Positions 19,011 to 29,639 of a DNA stretch of 64,000 nt are shown here, one piece after another. Position 1 is the first letter of the stretch. Each line of letters starts with the position of its first letter. The translations under genes were made by a program, and so were the position numbers. Source of the DNA: Prorocentrum cordatum (lineage: Eukaryota > Sar > Dinophyceae > Prorocentrales > Prorocentraceae). The notes below the pieces were generated by a model. That model made no database searches. It had not been told where the DNA came from and saw nothing but the letters and a program-made list of their open reading frames with translations. The stretch spans positions 200,082 to 264,081 of the forward strand of contig CAUYUJ010016882.1 of the NCBI GenBank assembly GCA_963575745.1, in the 5' to 3' direction.

Positions 19011-19133
19011 GCGCTGATGATGATGATGATGATGAGGAGGAGGAGGAAGAGGAGGAGGAGGAGGAGGATGAAGAGGGTGAGGATGCATCATCATCATCAG
19101 CATTATCATCACCATCACCATCATCACCATTAC

Positions 19134-19180
<47 letters not shown>

Positions 19181-19190
19181 CCATCATCAC

Positions 19191-19255
<65 letters not shown>

Positions 19256-19263
19256 CCATAATC

Positions 19264-19294
<31 letters not shown>

Positions 19295-19318
19295 GCATCA
19301 TCATCATCATCATCAGCG
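19011..19318. repeat. (GAT)n, (AGG)n and (ATC)n compound microsatellite
   Basis: GAT units to 19034, AGG to about 19075, then ATC with occasional ACC and AGC to 19318. Gives poly-Ser, poly-Asp and poly-His pseudo-frames. Confidence 0.95.
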
Positions 19319-19725
19319 CCGTCCGCAAGCAGCAGGGACACCAGCTGCACCACCACGCAGCACTGCGCAGCACCGCGCCAGATCCACGACCGCGCCGCAC
19401 TCCGGACGCGCCCGGACCCTGCGCTGCCCGGCGCGGCGGCGCGGGGACGCGCCAGCACCCGCACGACGCCCCGCCACGCCCGGCCGAGCCGAACGGCTGC
19501 AGCGGTCAAGGGCCGTGGGCTTCGGCTCCAGACGGCTCGGGCTCGAATCGGAGCGCCCCCCCCGCCGTGCTGCGCAGCTCGGGGGCGGGGGCGCACGCGG
19601 ACTGCACCGCCCCCGCACTGCACCGTGCGGCCCCGCAGACACAGTCCTGGCGCCAGCGCGCGAGGAGGCTGCGACGGGACGCCTGCTCAATGCTCCCAGG
19701 TTCCAGCGCGGACCACAACAGCATA

Positions 19726-19770
<45 letters not shown>

Positions 19771-20700
19771 GGAGAGGCCTCCACATGGAGGGCCGGAAAC
19801 CCTGAAAACCCAGAAGTTGGCATCTCTGGACAAGACCGTTTCACCACTCGCAGAATAACTACCCGCAACTGGCATGGATCCGCCAATGGGGATTTACGAT
19901 CCATTACATCGAGGCGAGTCTGATTTGTTCGGACGCTTGCGAGTAAGCACTTTGCGAGTAGTGGAACGCGCTCGGTGAAGCTCTTAGAAGGCAACTTTTC
20001 TACCCCCGCTGGCCTCCGCCGACCTTCTGCCGCCCTCCGCCAGGGAAGTGATGTCAACTCCTTCGATCCTCGAAGACGAGGCCCTTTCTAGAACGCCTCA
20101 CATCCAGCACTGGCAACACCATCGACGAAACTGCACATCAACGCCGGCACAAAAACCACCCGCACTCTCGAAGAAAGAGCAGCGACCATCACGTGCACCT
20201 CCGGCCGCAATATCACAACCACCGTGCGTGGCCTGCAGCAGCGCGCGCACTGACCAACAGCAAAAGCCGCTGCAGCAGCACCACGACACCACACCTGCAT
20301 AGCACCTCGGACTTGTCTGTGGCGGAGCGCCGCCCTGCACCGCGCAACGCCGGGACTCACTGCACCACACGCCGCACTGCGCTTGACCGAGCCGAGCTGG
20401 TGCATGCGCGAGCATTCTCTGGGGAACCGCCCTGCACGATGGCGCGCTGCACCCCGCTGCGCCGCATGGCGCCGCACGTGATCTGGACTGCACCGTGCAC
20501 GGCACACCTCTCTGCACAGCAACAAACAACAATTTTCAAATATTGTTCGTTCCGATCTGCTCGCGTGCCATTCAACATGTATACAGGATGCCCAGAGCCC
20601 TAGATTATCATCCTCTTTGTGTATGGAAGTAGCCCATTCTTGTTTGGGGGCGCGCTCTTTTTCCCCATATCCCAAGTTGGGATTTTGTCATTTGCGGGAT
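19319..20700. other. GC-rich stretch with a CAG14 run; no gene
   Basis: 19728-19769 is a perfect (CAG)14. 19330-19680 and 20140-20520 are GCACTGC/GCGC-rich. No domain-bearing frame found. 20521-20700 is AT-richer and unassigned. Confidence 0.5.
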
Positions 20701-21354
20701 CTTTCCGCTCTAGTCTCACTCACTCCTGCCTTCTCCCTGCCACACCCAGAGTGACTCATACCCAACCCAACACAGCCTAGTCATACTCATATCCTCTCGT
20801 ACATAGCTGAGTTAAACTCTGGCTTTGCCACAATCAATCACTCACACTTCCGATCACTCACACTCAGACTGACTCATACTCTGACCCTTTCATGCTCGGA
20901 CTCACTCTCGCTCAAATCCCCTCGCAATCAGACATCGCTCTGAGCCGCAGTGCCAACGCGATGCAGCAAACATAGAGCTCGGGCGCCGCAAGGAGCAGCC
21001 GACCGGAGTGGGACAGTTGCCCGTTCGCTGCCAAAGTGTGGGGATGTCAAGCGGTTTGCTCGTTTGGCCTTCCCGACTCCTCTCTTTTGAGAGCCGCAGG
21101 ATCATCACGATGTAGCATGCATAGCAATTGGGAGTTCCAAGGAAGGGCCGCCAGGGGGTGGGGACCCTTGCCCGTTCGGGTCTATATTGGGGGGATGCCT
21201 CAAGCAGCTCGCTCGCTTGGCATCCCTGGCCGTGAGGTCCATAATCGCCGCGATCAAGCAGGCTTACCATGTGGGTCCCTCATGGAGGAGACGCCATGAG
21301 CTGTTGCTTGCTCTTGCACGTGCGCGGCCAGACTGTGGGGATATTCTTCGCTCC
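20701..21354. other. CACTCA-rich stretch and a diverged duplication; no gene
   Basis: 20705-20925 has many CACTCACAC/GACTCATAC motifs. 21021-21110 and 21165-21250 share TTGCCCGTTCG, GGGGATG and CTCGCTTGGC-type blocks, so the region is a diverged duplication of about 150 bp. Confidence 0.5.
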
Positions 21355-21482
21355 TCCTCTTCTTCCCCCTCCTCCTCCTCACGCCTCATCCTCCTCTCCT
21401 TCTCCTCCTCCTCCTCCTCCTCCTCCTCCTCCTCCTCATATTATTCCTCCTCCTCCTCCTCCTCCTCCTCCTCCCCTTCCTT
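21355..21482. repeat. (TCC)n tract
   Basis: TCC units broken by ACGCCTCA near 21381 and ATATTA near 21438. Confidence 0.95.
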
Positions 21483-22017
21483 AATCGTAGATTCTCCCAG
21501 TGTTCCACCCGGCCAACCGATAACCGCCAGATCCAGGACCTTCCATCCGACCTGCCAAGGAACACAACAGCATCGGCATGCACATCCTCATCATCATGGC
21601 CATTACGTCGTCCTTGTTGCGAGATGCGCGGTAGGAGCGCGGCAGGTCGCACACTCCGCGCGAAATGCCGACATGTCGTTCTCGCGTCGGCGCCGCGCTC
21701 ATTCCAGAGAGTGGAATTCCCGCTGTGGCGCGGCGCGCAGTTGTCGCACGCAGCTTCTTCGATGCGCGAGCGGACAACAAATGTCGCTTTCGCCTCGGCG
21801 TCGAGCAGATTTCGAACTTCCCAATGTTTGGGGGCCCGCGCGATCGGGCGAATTGTCATCCTCGCCAGAATTCCGTGCGCATTTCGCCCAGAATGCGCGG
21901 GGCATGGTCCGTTGCCGAATCGAAGAACAACGACAGCGGCAGAGGGGACGTGTGAGAGCGGTCGACATGCCGATCCCCCCTCATCTCGCGAGTGAAAGTG
22001 GCAACACTGTGTCAGCA
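21483..22017. other. GC-rich stretch; no gene
   Basis: Contains GCGCGAGCGGAC and CGGCGC motifs also found at 38220-38390, so part of it belongs to a dispersed repeat. No supported gene. Confidence 0.45.
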
Positions 22018-22182
22018 CAGCGCATGCTTCGTGTTCGCGCACGGCCCGCGTAATTTTCCGTTCGCCAACTCGCTGGAAGCGGGGCCGTAGGCGAGCGCCT
22101 TCCGTTCGCTAGGTGGGAACGCGTTCCGATTTCAATGTAAGTTGCGCCACGGGCCCTCTGATTCGCTCGACCTGAGTAACCT
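22018..22182. repeat. Dispersed repeat shared with 39267-39465
   Basis: Shared blocks in order: GCGCATGCTTCGT.TTCG, CGGCCCGCG, GGGA.CGCG.TCC, AAGTTGCG and GGGCCCTCTGATTCGCTCGA. The copies differ by indels of tens of bases. Confidence 0.75.
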
Positions 22183-22880
22183 GACCTCCTCTGCCTTACT
22201 GCTCTTCTTCCTCCTCGCTATTGCTCCTCACCAGACTGCGCGGAGGTCTCGGGCGAAGTGCGTGGTATTGCATCCAACTCCACTTGACATGCCGCCAATG
22301 GACATCACGCGACAAAGATGGGCATCTCCTCGTGGAGCGAGCTCCTGGCCAGCTCCTGGGTAAACCCCGACATGGTCCGACAGGGCCAGTCCGAGCGGGC
22401 GGGCCCTGACAGGCGGGCCGTGCGGGCGGAGCCTCCAAGCGGGCGGGCCGAGATGAACGAATGAGCATCCGAGGGAGCAGTCACCATTACAGCGAGGATC
22501 GAACGAGCGAACCAGCAGTGGTGCATGCGAGTCGCCAGCACCCTACCGAACAAGACCTGGGCCCGCCGCCCCCCGAGGGGGGGGGAGCGGAGGGCGGACG
22601 CCCCATGGATGCGAGCACGCCCGGAGCCCAGACGCGACGACGGGGGGCCCGAGCACCGGGGCGGACCCGCACCCGCGGCGGCGAGCACGGGCCTGGGGAG
22701 GAGGTCCGAGACACCGGGCCCGGCCTGCCTGCGCCTCGTCGGTCTTCGCCCCCGAGGAACGCGGACGGGCGGGCGCGGGCGCGGGCTCGGCGGTCGGGCC
22801 CCGACGGGCGGCCTGGGTTGGCAGCCTCCGACGGGGGGGGGAACCGGCGGGCGGACTCCGACGGGCAGGCGGGACATCTC
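22183..22880. other. GC-rich stretch; no gene
   Basis: 22370-22470 and 22690-22880 are rich in GGGCGGGC and CGACGGGCGG motifs. Open frames are Arg/Pro/Gly-rich on both strands and I reject them. Confidence 0.45.
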
Positions 22881-23240
22881 ATAAAGCGGGCAGGCGGCGA
22901 GGGCCTCCCAAGCGAGAGCGCGGTGCTGGATGGGCGGGGGGCGCGGAACCGAAGGGAATCATCTGAGCTACCAGGAAGTCCAGAACGCGAGAGCACAATT
23001 CCGAAGCAGTTCGAAGGATCTCCCCAGCGAGTGCGCGGTTCCTGAGACAGTTGAGAGAGGGTGCCTCAGGCGAGAGCACGATTCCTGAAAGGCGGGGGCG
23101 GAGCTCCCGAGTCAATTGCGAGCCACATTCCACGCAATAGTTTCGATTCTGGCGTGCGTGGCAAGGATGTCTCAAGCGAGAGCGCGGTTCTGAACACACT
23201 GTGATGAAGTCTCGGGCGGGAGATTTTTGTCGTAGGCCTG
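22881..23240. repeat. Degenerate tandem repeat around GCGAGAGCGCGGTTC
   Basis: The motif recurs at about 22910, 22987, 23028, 23070 and 23178 with 40-110-bp spacing. Related CTCTCGCTCGAGAC-type motifs occur in inverse at 41610-42035. Confidence 0.6.
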
Positions 23241-23461
23241 GGCCCAACAGGCGCAGTTTGCGCATGACTATGTTCTCAAAAACAAAAACATGTGGCGAAC
23301 GTCTCGGGTCACTCTGCCTGAAGAACACAGATGGGCACCGCAGATGGGGGATCGACAAAGCCAAAAAAAGCGACGCACAACAGCAGCACGCTTAGCACGA
23401 CAGCGGTAGGGTCAAAGACTGTACTAAAAGAAACACAAACTGCAAACAAATGTAGACTGTC

Positions 23462-23596
23462 GGAGGTCCACGCGGATTTCTTGGCGCTGCGCTGAACCTC
23501 CCTCCCTGGCGCGCGGAGCGCGCCAATGGCGGCGCTGGAGGCGCCGCCTTGGGGGGCCCAGCGCAGGTCCAAGAAGTCCGCGTGGAACTTTGAAAC
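23462..23596. mobile_element. Foldback family A, copy 1
   Basis: Left arm TCCACGCGGATTTCTTGG...CTGCGCTG (from 23467), right arm CAGCGCAGGTCCAAGAAGTC...TGGA (to about 23587). Interior CTCCCTGGCGCGCGGAGCGC. The outer GCGGCATAAACAT extension seen in copies 3 and 5 is not recognisable. Confidence 0.8.
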
Positions 23597-23985
23597 TGTG
23601 TCTTGATTCGGCTCGAGTGTTCTCCGATGACCAGATGCCGATCCCGACGTGCCGAAAACCACCGTGTCTTGACTCGGTTCGAAAGTTCTCCGATGAACAG
23701 ATGCCGATCCCGACGTTCCGAAACCGTGTCTTGATTCAGCTCAAGTGTTATTCGATGCTCCCATCGTGCTCAAGGACCACATCCCAGAAATGATTTCGAG
23801 CCCCTGGAAAAGTGTCGAAAGAGTGCCGAACCAATGTCAGACGGGGGTCTCCCAGGGCCCCACACGTGAAGACCCTCGAGCTTCGGCACTTTTTTGCTGT
23901 TCGACATTCTTCCTGGTGATCAGGGCGAAGGAAGGTTCGAACATCATAACTCGATGAACAGATGCCGATCCCGACGCTCTCGCGT
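23590..23985. repeat. Tandem repeat around GATGCCGATCCCGACG
   Basis: Units at about 23633, 23699 and 23958, the first two in a 65-73-bp tandem with CCGTGTCTTGA.TCGG.TCGA. The rest is unassigned. Confidence 0.7.
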
Positions 23986-23989
23986 GCCA

Positions 23990-24350
23990 CGCCGCGATTT
24001 TGAAGGTCCGTCGTCGTCGCCGCCATCGCTGCCAAGGGGACGCCCGGGGGACGGGCGCCCGCCTCCCGCCGCGTCCTCGGCGCCCCAGCCGGGCGGCAGC
24101 CCGCCGCCGTCGTCCTGGGGAGCTCGCGCGCGGCAGGAGGGCCTCCCGGGAGGGAGGGGGGGGGAGGGGCGGACGGAGGGGCGGAGGGGGCGGGGAGGGC
24201 AGGAGGGGGAGAGGAGAAGGGAAGTATGGGGGGGGGAGGGAGGAGGGGGGCGGGGGGGGAGGGAGGAGGGGGGCGGGAGCGGACGGAGGATGAGGGAGGG
24301 AGGGAGGAGGGGAGGAGGGGGGGAGGGGCAGGGGGAGGGACACCGCGGCG
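23990..24350. repeat. G-rich GGGAGG tract
   Basis: 24140-24340 is almost only G and A with GGGGGGGAGG blocks. Open in all frames. Confidence 0.85.
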
Positions 24351-24477
24351 GCTGCGAGGCGGGCGCCGTTGGCCAGCGGCCGCCACTGCAAAGGAGGGCT
24401 GCCGTTCGCACCGCAGGGAGGGGGGCGGTGCAGCCCGAGTTTCGGCCGCGCAGACGGCACACCACCTTGCCGTGCAC

Positions 24478-24582
24478 CTCCTTCTCCTCCTCCTCCTCCT
24501 CCTCCCTCCTCCTCCCTCCTCCTCCCTCCTCCTCCTCCTCCTCCTCCTCCCTCCTCCTCCTCCTCCTCCTCCTCCTCACCTT
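24478..24582. repeat. (TCC)n tract
   Basis: TCC units with occasional extra C (CTCCCTCC). Confidence 0.95.
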
Positions 24583-25001
24583 GTCTTCATCGGCGGTGCA
24601 CGTCGTCGCCATCACCGTCAACATCATAGCGACTTTGCGATGTACCTACCTGGCGGTGAAGCAAAGGACCCTCAACGGGGCCCTGTAGGGCCCCTTTTGG
24701 AGCCAGCTGGTGCCCAAAAGGGTCCCTAGAGGCCACCCGCCCGCATGCAAGAAACGGGTCCGGGACCCGGGGCCTTCGCCCAATGCCAACGGTTCGTCCT
24801 GCTTTTTACTTCAGGCGCTCCTGGGCCCCGTGGAGGGCCCCGGAGGCCTCAAAGCGGTGAACATCTCGTTCAGGACCCGCTTCCCGCAGGACCCGTTTTC
24901 TTCATGTCGAATGCATAGAGCCCATGCGTGGCGTGGCCTAGATGAACAGGGGTAGGCCAGTGCACCCAGAGGGCGCCCCGGTGCCACCAGCCTGCACACT
25001 G
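24583..25001. other. Unassigned stretch; no gene
   Basis: Contains GGGGCCCTGTAGGGCCCC-type palindromic sequence near 24676-24693. No supported frame. Confidence 0.45.
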
Positions 25002-25194
25002 ATTACAATAGAGCCCTACCAAAAGAAATCTTCCACGAGAAACCCAACCCTGAGACCCCAGGACGCCCATTGATTGTTTAATGCGGGAACGTCACGCTTT
25101 CCATCGCAAAACCATGGAAGCCCAAGAAACCCAGCGTACCCTGGAGGCAGGCAGGGTGCTTCTTGGCATGGGCCTCCACTGTATTCGGCTCCAG
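25002..25194. mobile_element. Foldback family D, copy 1
   Basis: Core CTTCCACGAGAAACCCAACC, CTGAGACCCCAGGACG and GGCAGGGTGCTTCTTGGCAT are shared with 55496-55656 and 56817-57004. The ends (ACAATAGAGCCC..., and GGGCCTCCACTGTATT read in inverse) form diverged terminal inverted repeats. Confidence 0.75.
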
Positions 25195-25365
25195 GGCAGG
25201 CCACGTCGGAAGGAGGGCGCAGTCTGTCCGCCTCCCAGCACCGCGCGGGCCGTGCGATCTTGAACGATCTCCGCTCTCAAGAGCCCTCGGCGGCTCTCGG
25301 TCCCATCCGTCGTGTGCATCTCGCGCCCTGGACTGTCTGCGGTGGGCCCCAGACCCGCGGCGTGC

Positions 25366-25740
25366 TCATCCGGTTCCGCAGCGCCTCGACGTGCGCCCGC
25401 ATGACACGGAAGGAGAGCCGTCGTGATCGTCCAGTCGGGCTTCAGTCTGATGCGCTCGTGGTTCCAGCATGTTGCTGGGGTTGTTGCAGAAGTCAGAGGC
25501 CGTCGCGGACAAATGATACTTTCTGTTCTGCATGGCAGCCACGGCTTCAATGACTCCGTCACAAATCTGGCCCCTATGCTGACGCACCTCGTCGATTGGG
25601 TTCTGCCCGCTGGGCGCAACGCCTGCGGCGGCTCCAGCTGCCACGGCTTGCTGTGTAATTGCGTGGTGCCCTGGTGAGGAAACACCTCCAGCGCGACCAC
25701 GGCTACCACTGCGGCTCCGAATAGGATCAGAAGCGGCCAT
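25366..25740 (-). CDS. Hypothetical protein, 124 aa
   Basis: ATG at 25740, stop at 25366. Residues 1-20 are basic and Ser/Arg-rich (MAASDPIRSRSGSRGRAGG). An Ala/Gln-rich helical segment follows (HHAITQQAVAAGAAAGVAP). Then comes a globular-looking part (NPIDEVRQHRGQICDGVIEA, MQNRKYHLSATASDFCNN). This is one of few frames in the window with balanced composition and no tandem repetition. I do not recognise a family. An alternative frame over the same DNA reads LLILFGAAVVAVVALEVF, resembling a membrane segment, and cannot be excluded. The last 25 residues look less convincing, so the true gene could continue by splicing, or this could be a decayed retrocopy. Confidence 0.35.
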   Translation of the reverse strand: MAASDPIRSRSGSRGRAGGVSSPGHHAITQQAVAAGAAAGVAPSGQNPIDEVRQHRGQICDGVIEAVAAMQNRKYHLSATASDFCNNPSNMLEPRAHQTEARLDDHDGSPSVSCGRTSRRCGTG

Positions 25741-25977
25741 CGTTGAAGAGTGAGGGAAATAAAAATACCTGATATGGGAGGCTTCGATATGGGACGCATC
25801 TTGATAGCAGTGCGAGAGCCCAGACGATGAGGAGGGGTCACCCCTTGGTGGTCAGCCACCTGTGGGGCCCCGAAGGAAACGTTCTCCTGACCAACCTCGA
25901 ATAATCCTTGACGTGAGCCAGACTGGCTTGGACCAAACTGGTAGGCCCTCCTGATTATCCTCTTTCTCCCATGCCCT
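25741..25977. other. Unassigned stretch; no gene
   Basis: Upstream side (in gene sense) of the 124-aa frame. No spliced leader or clear promoter motif is seen. Confidence 0.4.
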
Positions 25978-26098
25978 TCTTCTTCTTCTTCTCCTCCTCC
26001 TCCTCCTCCTCCTCCTCCCTCCTCCTCCCTCCTGCTCCCTCCTCCTCCTCCCTCCTCCTCCCTCCTCCTTCCACCTCCTCCCTCCTCCGTTATTCTTC
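25978..26098. repeat. (TCC)n tract
   Basis: TTC then TCC and CTCC units. Confidence 0.95.
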
Positions 26099-26107
26099 TC
26101 TTCCTTA

Positions 26108-26511
26108 ACGGCACCATCACCAACACCATCACCATCACCATCATCATCATCATCAGCATCATCATCATCATCAGTATCATCATCATCATCATCATCATCA
26201 GCATCATCATCATCATCATCATCAGCATCATCATCATCATCATTATCATCAACATCATCATCACCATCATCATTTCATCATCATCATCTTCATCCTCATC
26301 ATAATCGGCATCATCATCACAATCCCATCACCATCACCATCATCATCACCATCATCATTATCAACATCCGTATCATCATCAACATCATCACCGTCCTCAT
26401 CACAAACACAACCAACCACATCATCATCGTCATTATCATGAGCAACACAACGACCACCACCACCATCATCATCACCACCATCAGTATTATCAACACCACT
26501 ATCACCATCAC

Positions 26512-26543
<32 letters not shown>

Positions 26544-26778
26544 GCATCACCAGCACCAGCATCATCGTCAGCATCACCATCATCCTCATCATCATGATCA
26601 TGATCAGACTTAGCATCATGATCATAGTCATCATCATCAGCATAATCGCCATCCTCATCATCAGCATGATCGTCAGCATCATTGCCATCATCATATCCAG
26701 ACTCATCACCACTAACAACATCAGCAGTTACAACATCAACATCAGCATACGCATCGGCGTCAGCATCGTTTGCGTCAG

Positions 26779-26843
<65 letters not shown>

Positions 26844-27095
26844 GCGGCAACATCATCGTAACCATCGTCAGCAGCATCATCGTAACCATCACCATCACCA
26901 GTACCATCACCACAATCACCAGCACCATCATCATCATCAGCGTCAGCATCATCATCATCATCAGCAGCATCATCATCATCATCATCATCGCCACCATCCT
27001 CCTCCTCATCATCATCCCCCTCTCCTCCTCATCCTCATCCTCATCCTCATCCTCATCCTCATCCTCGCATCATCATCATCACCACCACCACCACC

Positions 27096-27174
<79 letters not shown>

Positions 27175-27235
27175 ACATAACCGTCATCGTCATCGTCATC
27201 GCCGTCGTCATTATCATCGTTATCATCATCATAAC

Positions 27236-27267
<32 letters not shown>

Positions 27268-27285
27268 CCGTCATCGTCATCACTC
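26108..27285. repeat. Long (CAT)n compound microsatellite, about 1.2 kb
   Basis: CAT/ATC units with CAC, CAG and CGT variants. Cleanest at 26784-26842 and 27110-27172, with (CAC)n at 27080-27112, (CCTCAT)n at 27030-27066 and (CGTCAT)n at 27180-27275. Poly-His, poly-Ile and poly-Met frames on both strands are artefacts. Confidence 0.97.
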
Positions 27286-27404
27286 ACCCCTCTCTTTTTT
27301 GGCAGCAGCAGCAGCCAGGCCCTCGACCAGATTTCATATGTAGCGGCAGCCGAGGGCGAACTGAGGCGGCCGCGAGCGCCTGGAGACGTGTGGACCGAAG
27401 AGTC

Positions 27405-27730
27405 CCCCTCCTCCTCCTCCTCCTCCGCCTCCTCCTCCTCTTCCTCCTCCTCCTCCTCCTCCCCCTCCCCCTCCTCCTCCTCCTCCCCCGCCTCCTCCTC
27501 TCCTCCCCTCTCCCTCCTCCACTCCTCCTCCTCCTCCTCCTCCTCCTCCTTCCTCCTCCTCCTCTCCTCCTCCTCCTCCTCCTCCCTCCTCCTCCTCCTC
27601 CTCCTCCCTCCTCCTCTCCTCCCTCCTTCTCCTCTCCCTTCTCCCTGCTACTCATCCCTCCTCCCTCCTCCCTCCTCCCTCCTCCCTCCCTCCTCCCTCC
27701 TCCCTCCTCCCTCCTCCCCTCCTCACTCCG
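27405..27730. repeat. (TCC)n / CCCTCCT tract
   Basis: TCC units to about 27640, then CTCCCTC units to 27728. Confidence 0.95.
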
Positions 27731-28112
27731 CCCTCCTTCTCCCGGGGCCCTGCTCCTCCGCCCCCCGAGCAGCGGGGGGCCGGGCGGGCGGGCCTCGCCC
27801 TGGAGGCCGCGCATGCCCCCGGGCGCGGGGCGGCCGGCACCAGACGGGGCTTCTGAAGGGCCGCCGGGGCGCGCGCTGCGGCCGCGGCTGCGGAGAGGGT
27901 GCCGACGGGCGGGGCCGCTTCGCCTCTCCGCCTGCTGCTGCAGATGCTCCCTGGCCCTGCCGGCCGCTGCCCTTTCGTCCTCCTGCTCCTGCTCCTGCTC
28001 CTGCTCCTACTCGTCCTTGTCCTGGTCCTCCTCCTCCTGCCTTGCCCTTCCCCTTCCCCCCTTTGCTCCCGTGCTCGTCGGCTTTCTCCTCCTCTCCTTT
28101 TTTTTTTTTTCT
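27731..28112. other. GC-rich stretch; no gene
   Basis: GC-rich, then (CTCCTG)n at 27978-28010. No supported frame. Confidence 0.45.
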
Positions 28113-28230
28113 CTCCTCCTCCTCCTCCTCCTCCTCCTCCTCCTCCTCCTCCTCCTCCTCCTCTTCCTCCTCTCCTCCCCCTCGTCCTCGTCCTCCTCCT
28201 CCTCCTCCTCCTCATCCTTGTCCTTCTCCT
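28098..28230. repeat. T13 run and (TCC)n tract
   Basis: T run at about 28098-28110 followed by TCC units with CTCGT interruptions. Confidence 0.9.
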
Positions 28231-28285
28231 TGTCCTCTCTACTCGAATCGATCATACTTCTCCCAGGCGTGGACGTAGTGGTCTG

Positions 28286-28325
28286 GAGGCCACGGCTGCG
28301 GCATACGTATCGCAGCCGTGGCCTC
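28286..28325. repeat. Perfect 15-bp hairpin
   Basis: 28286-28300 GAGGCCACGGCTGCG pairs exactly with 28311-28325; loop GCATACGTAT. Confidence 0.95.
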
Positions 28326-28389
28326 ACCGACCCCTCGCCTCGGCCCTGCATCGGGAACGGCGAGACGGTCTGGTTCAAGAGGGGTGATT

Positions 28390-28600
28390 TCGACGGCTGG
28401 GCTGGCCTCAGGCCGGTGACTTCAAGAAGGTCTGGTCCAAGAAGGGGCGCCTCCAGTCGGGCTGGGGGGCCTCAGGCTGGGGGCGCTTCAGGTCCAGCGA
28501 GACCAACCTGATATATCCCGGCTGCTGGGGTGCCTCAGGTCGGGCTGGGGGGCCTCAGGCTGGGGGGGCTTCGCGTCTAGCGAGACCCACCTTCTTCGAC
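28390..28600. repeat. 84-bp tandem repeat
   Basis: GTCGGGCTGGGGGGCCTCAG starts at 28455 and 28539. Weaker earlier copies lie at 28395-28450 (GGTCTGGTCCAAGAAGG). GCGAGACC.ACCT closes each unit. Confidence 0.8.
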
Positions 28601-28934
28601 GAACCCTTCTGGCAGCCTCCGAGCCTCGAGGGATGCTGGCGCACATGCAGCGATGGCTGTTGGTCCCGAGCCGCCAACACCTGTGCTGGATTTCGAGCAA
28701 GCTTGCGTACGCTAGTGGGCCCCCTCGCTCTCCGACGACATCGTTCGAGGTGGCGTGCTTTCGGCGCGCGGGCGGCGCCTCCATCAGTCCCTTTCGGACC
28801 TCAGCAGCTGGCGTCCAGCACTGTCTCAACATAATCATGGTTGTGGTTCTGGTGATGAATTTCGGGGGAGCTTTAACACCTCCTCTTCCTCCGACTCACT
28901 CCTTCTCTGCCTGTCCTCCCGTCCTAGTCCACGT
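28601..28934. other. Unassigned stretch; no gene I can support
   Basis: Low-repeat sequence at 28610-28860 with short open plus-strand pieces but no domain. See rejected items. Confidence 0.4.
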
Positions 28935-29639
28935 TCTTGGCCTCCTCCTCCTCCTCCTCCTCCTCCTCCTCCTCCTCCTCGTCGCCCTCCTCCTCCTCCC
29001 CTTCCTCCGATAATGCTAGCGTGCTAACGTGCTGAAGATGGAGGGATATGCTCCTCTCTCATTAGATTCCTCCTTATTATCCCTCGTCCTCTTCTTCCTT
29101 CTCCTCCTCCCCTTCCCTCCCCTCCCTCTTCCCCGACCTGCTCTCCCCATCCGTCCCATCCGGCCTTCCCTCACATCCTCGTCCGCCTTCCTCCATCTGG
29201 CCTCCTCAATCCCTTCCCCCATCTCATCCACTTCCTCCTCTTCCCGTTCTCCGTTTTCCTTCCTCCCTCCTCTTCCCCCTCCTCCTCCTCCTCCTCCTCA
29301 TCATCATCATCCTACTTCCTTCCTCCCCCTCCCCTCATCCAATTGCCTCCTCCGCCTCCTCCTCCTCCTCCTCATCCACCTCTTCCTGTTCTCCCCTCCT
29401 CCCCTCCCCTCCCCTCCCCTCCCCTTTCCCCCTACTCTTCACCCACTGTTCCTCGTCCTTGTCCTTGTCCTCCCCCTCCCTTCCTCATCCTCGTCCTTCT
29501 CCTCATCCTGCTACTGCTGCTGCTGTTGCTCCTGCTCCTCCTCGTCTTCACTCATCTCCCTCCCGCAGCCCCGATGCTCCAACGGTTCCTGGCCTCGGAG
29601 TCGGCTCTTGGCGCGGGCTGAGCGGCATTCTCCCGTTCG
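28935..29639. repeat. (TCC)n and C/T-rich low-complexity sequence
   Basis: Pure TCC at 28944-28982 and 29280-29300. Otherwise CTCC, CCCTCCCC and CTTCTCC mixtures. Confidence 0.85.

Noticed and set aside
26108-27285. Poly-His, poly-Ile and poly-Met frames that could suggest a metal-binding protein
   Set aside because: Microsatellite translation, open on both strands.
28620-28860. A possible host exon in a low-repeat stretch
   Set aside because: Plus-strand pieces are short, broken by stops, and no splice sites or homology can be seen.
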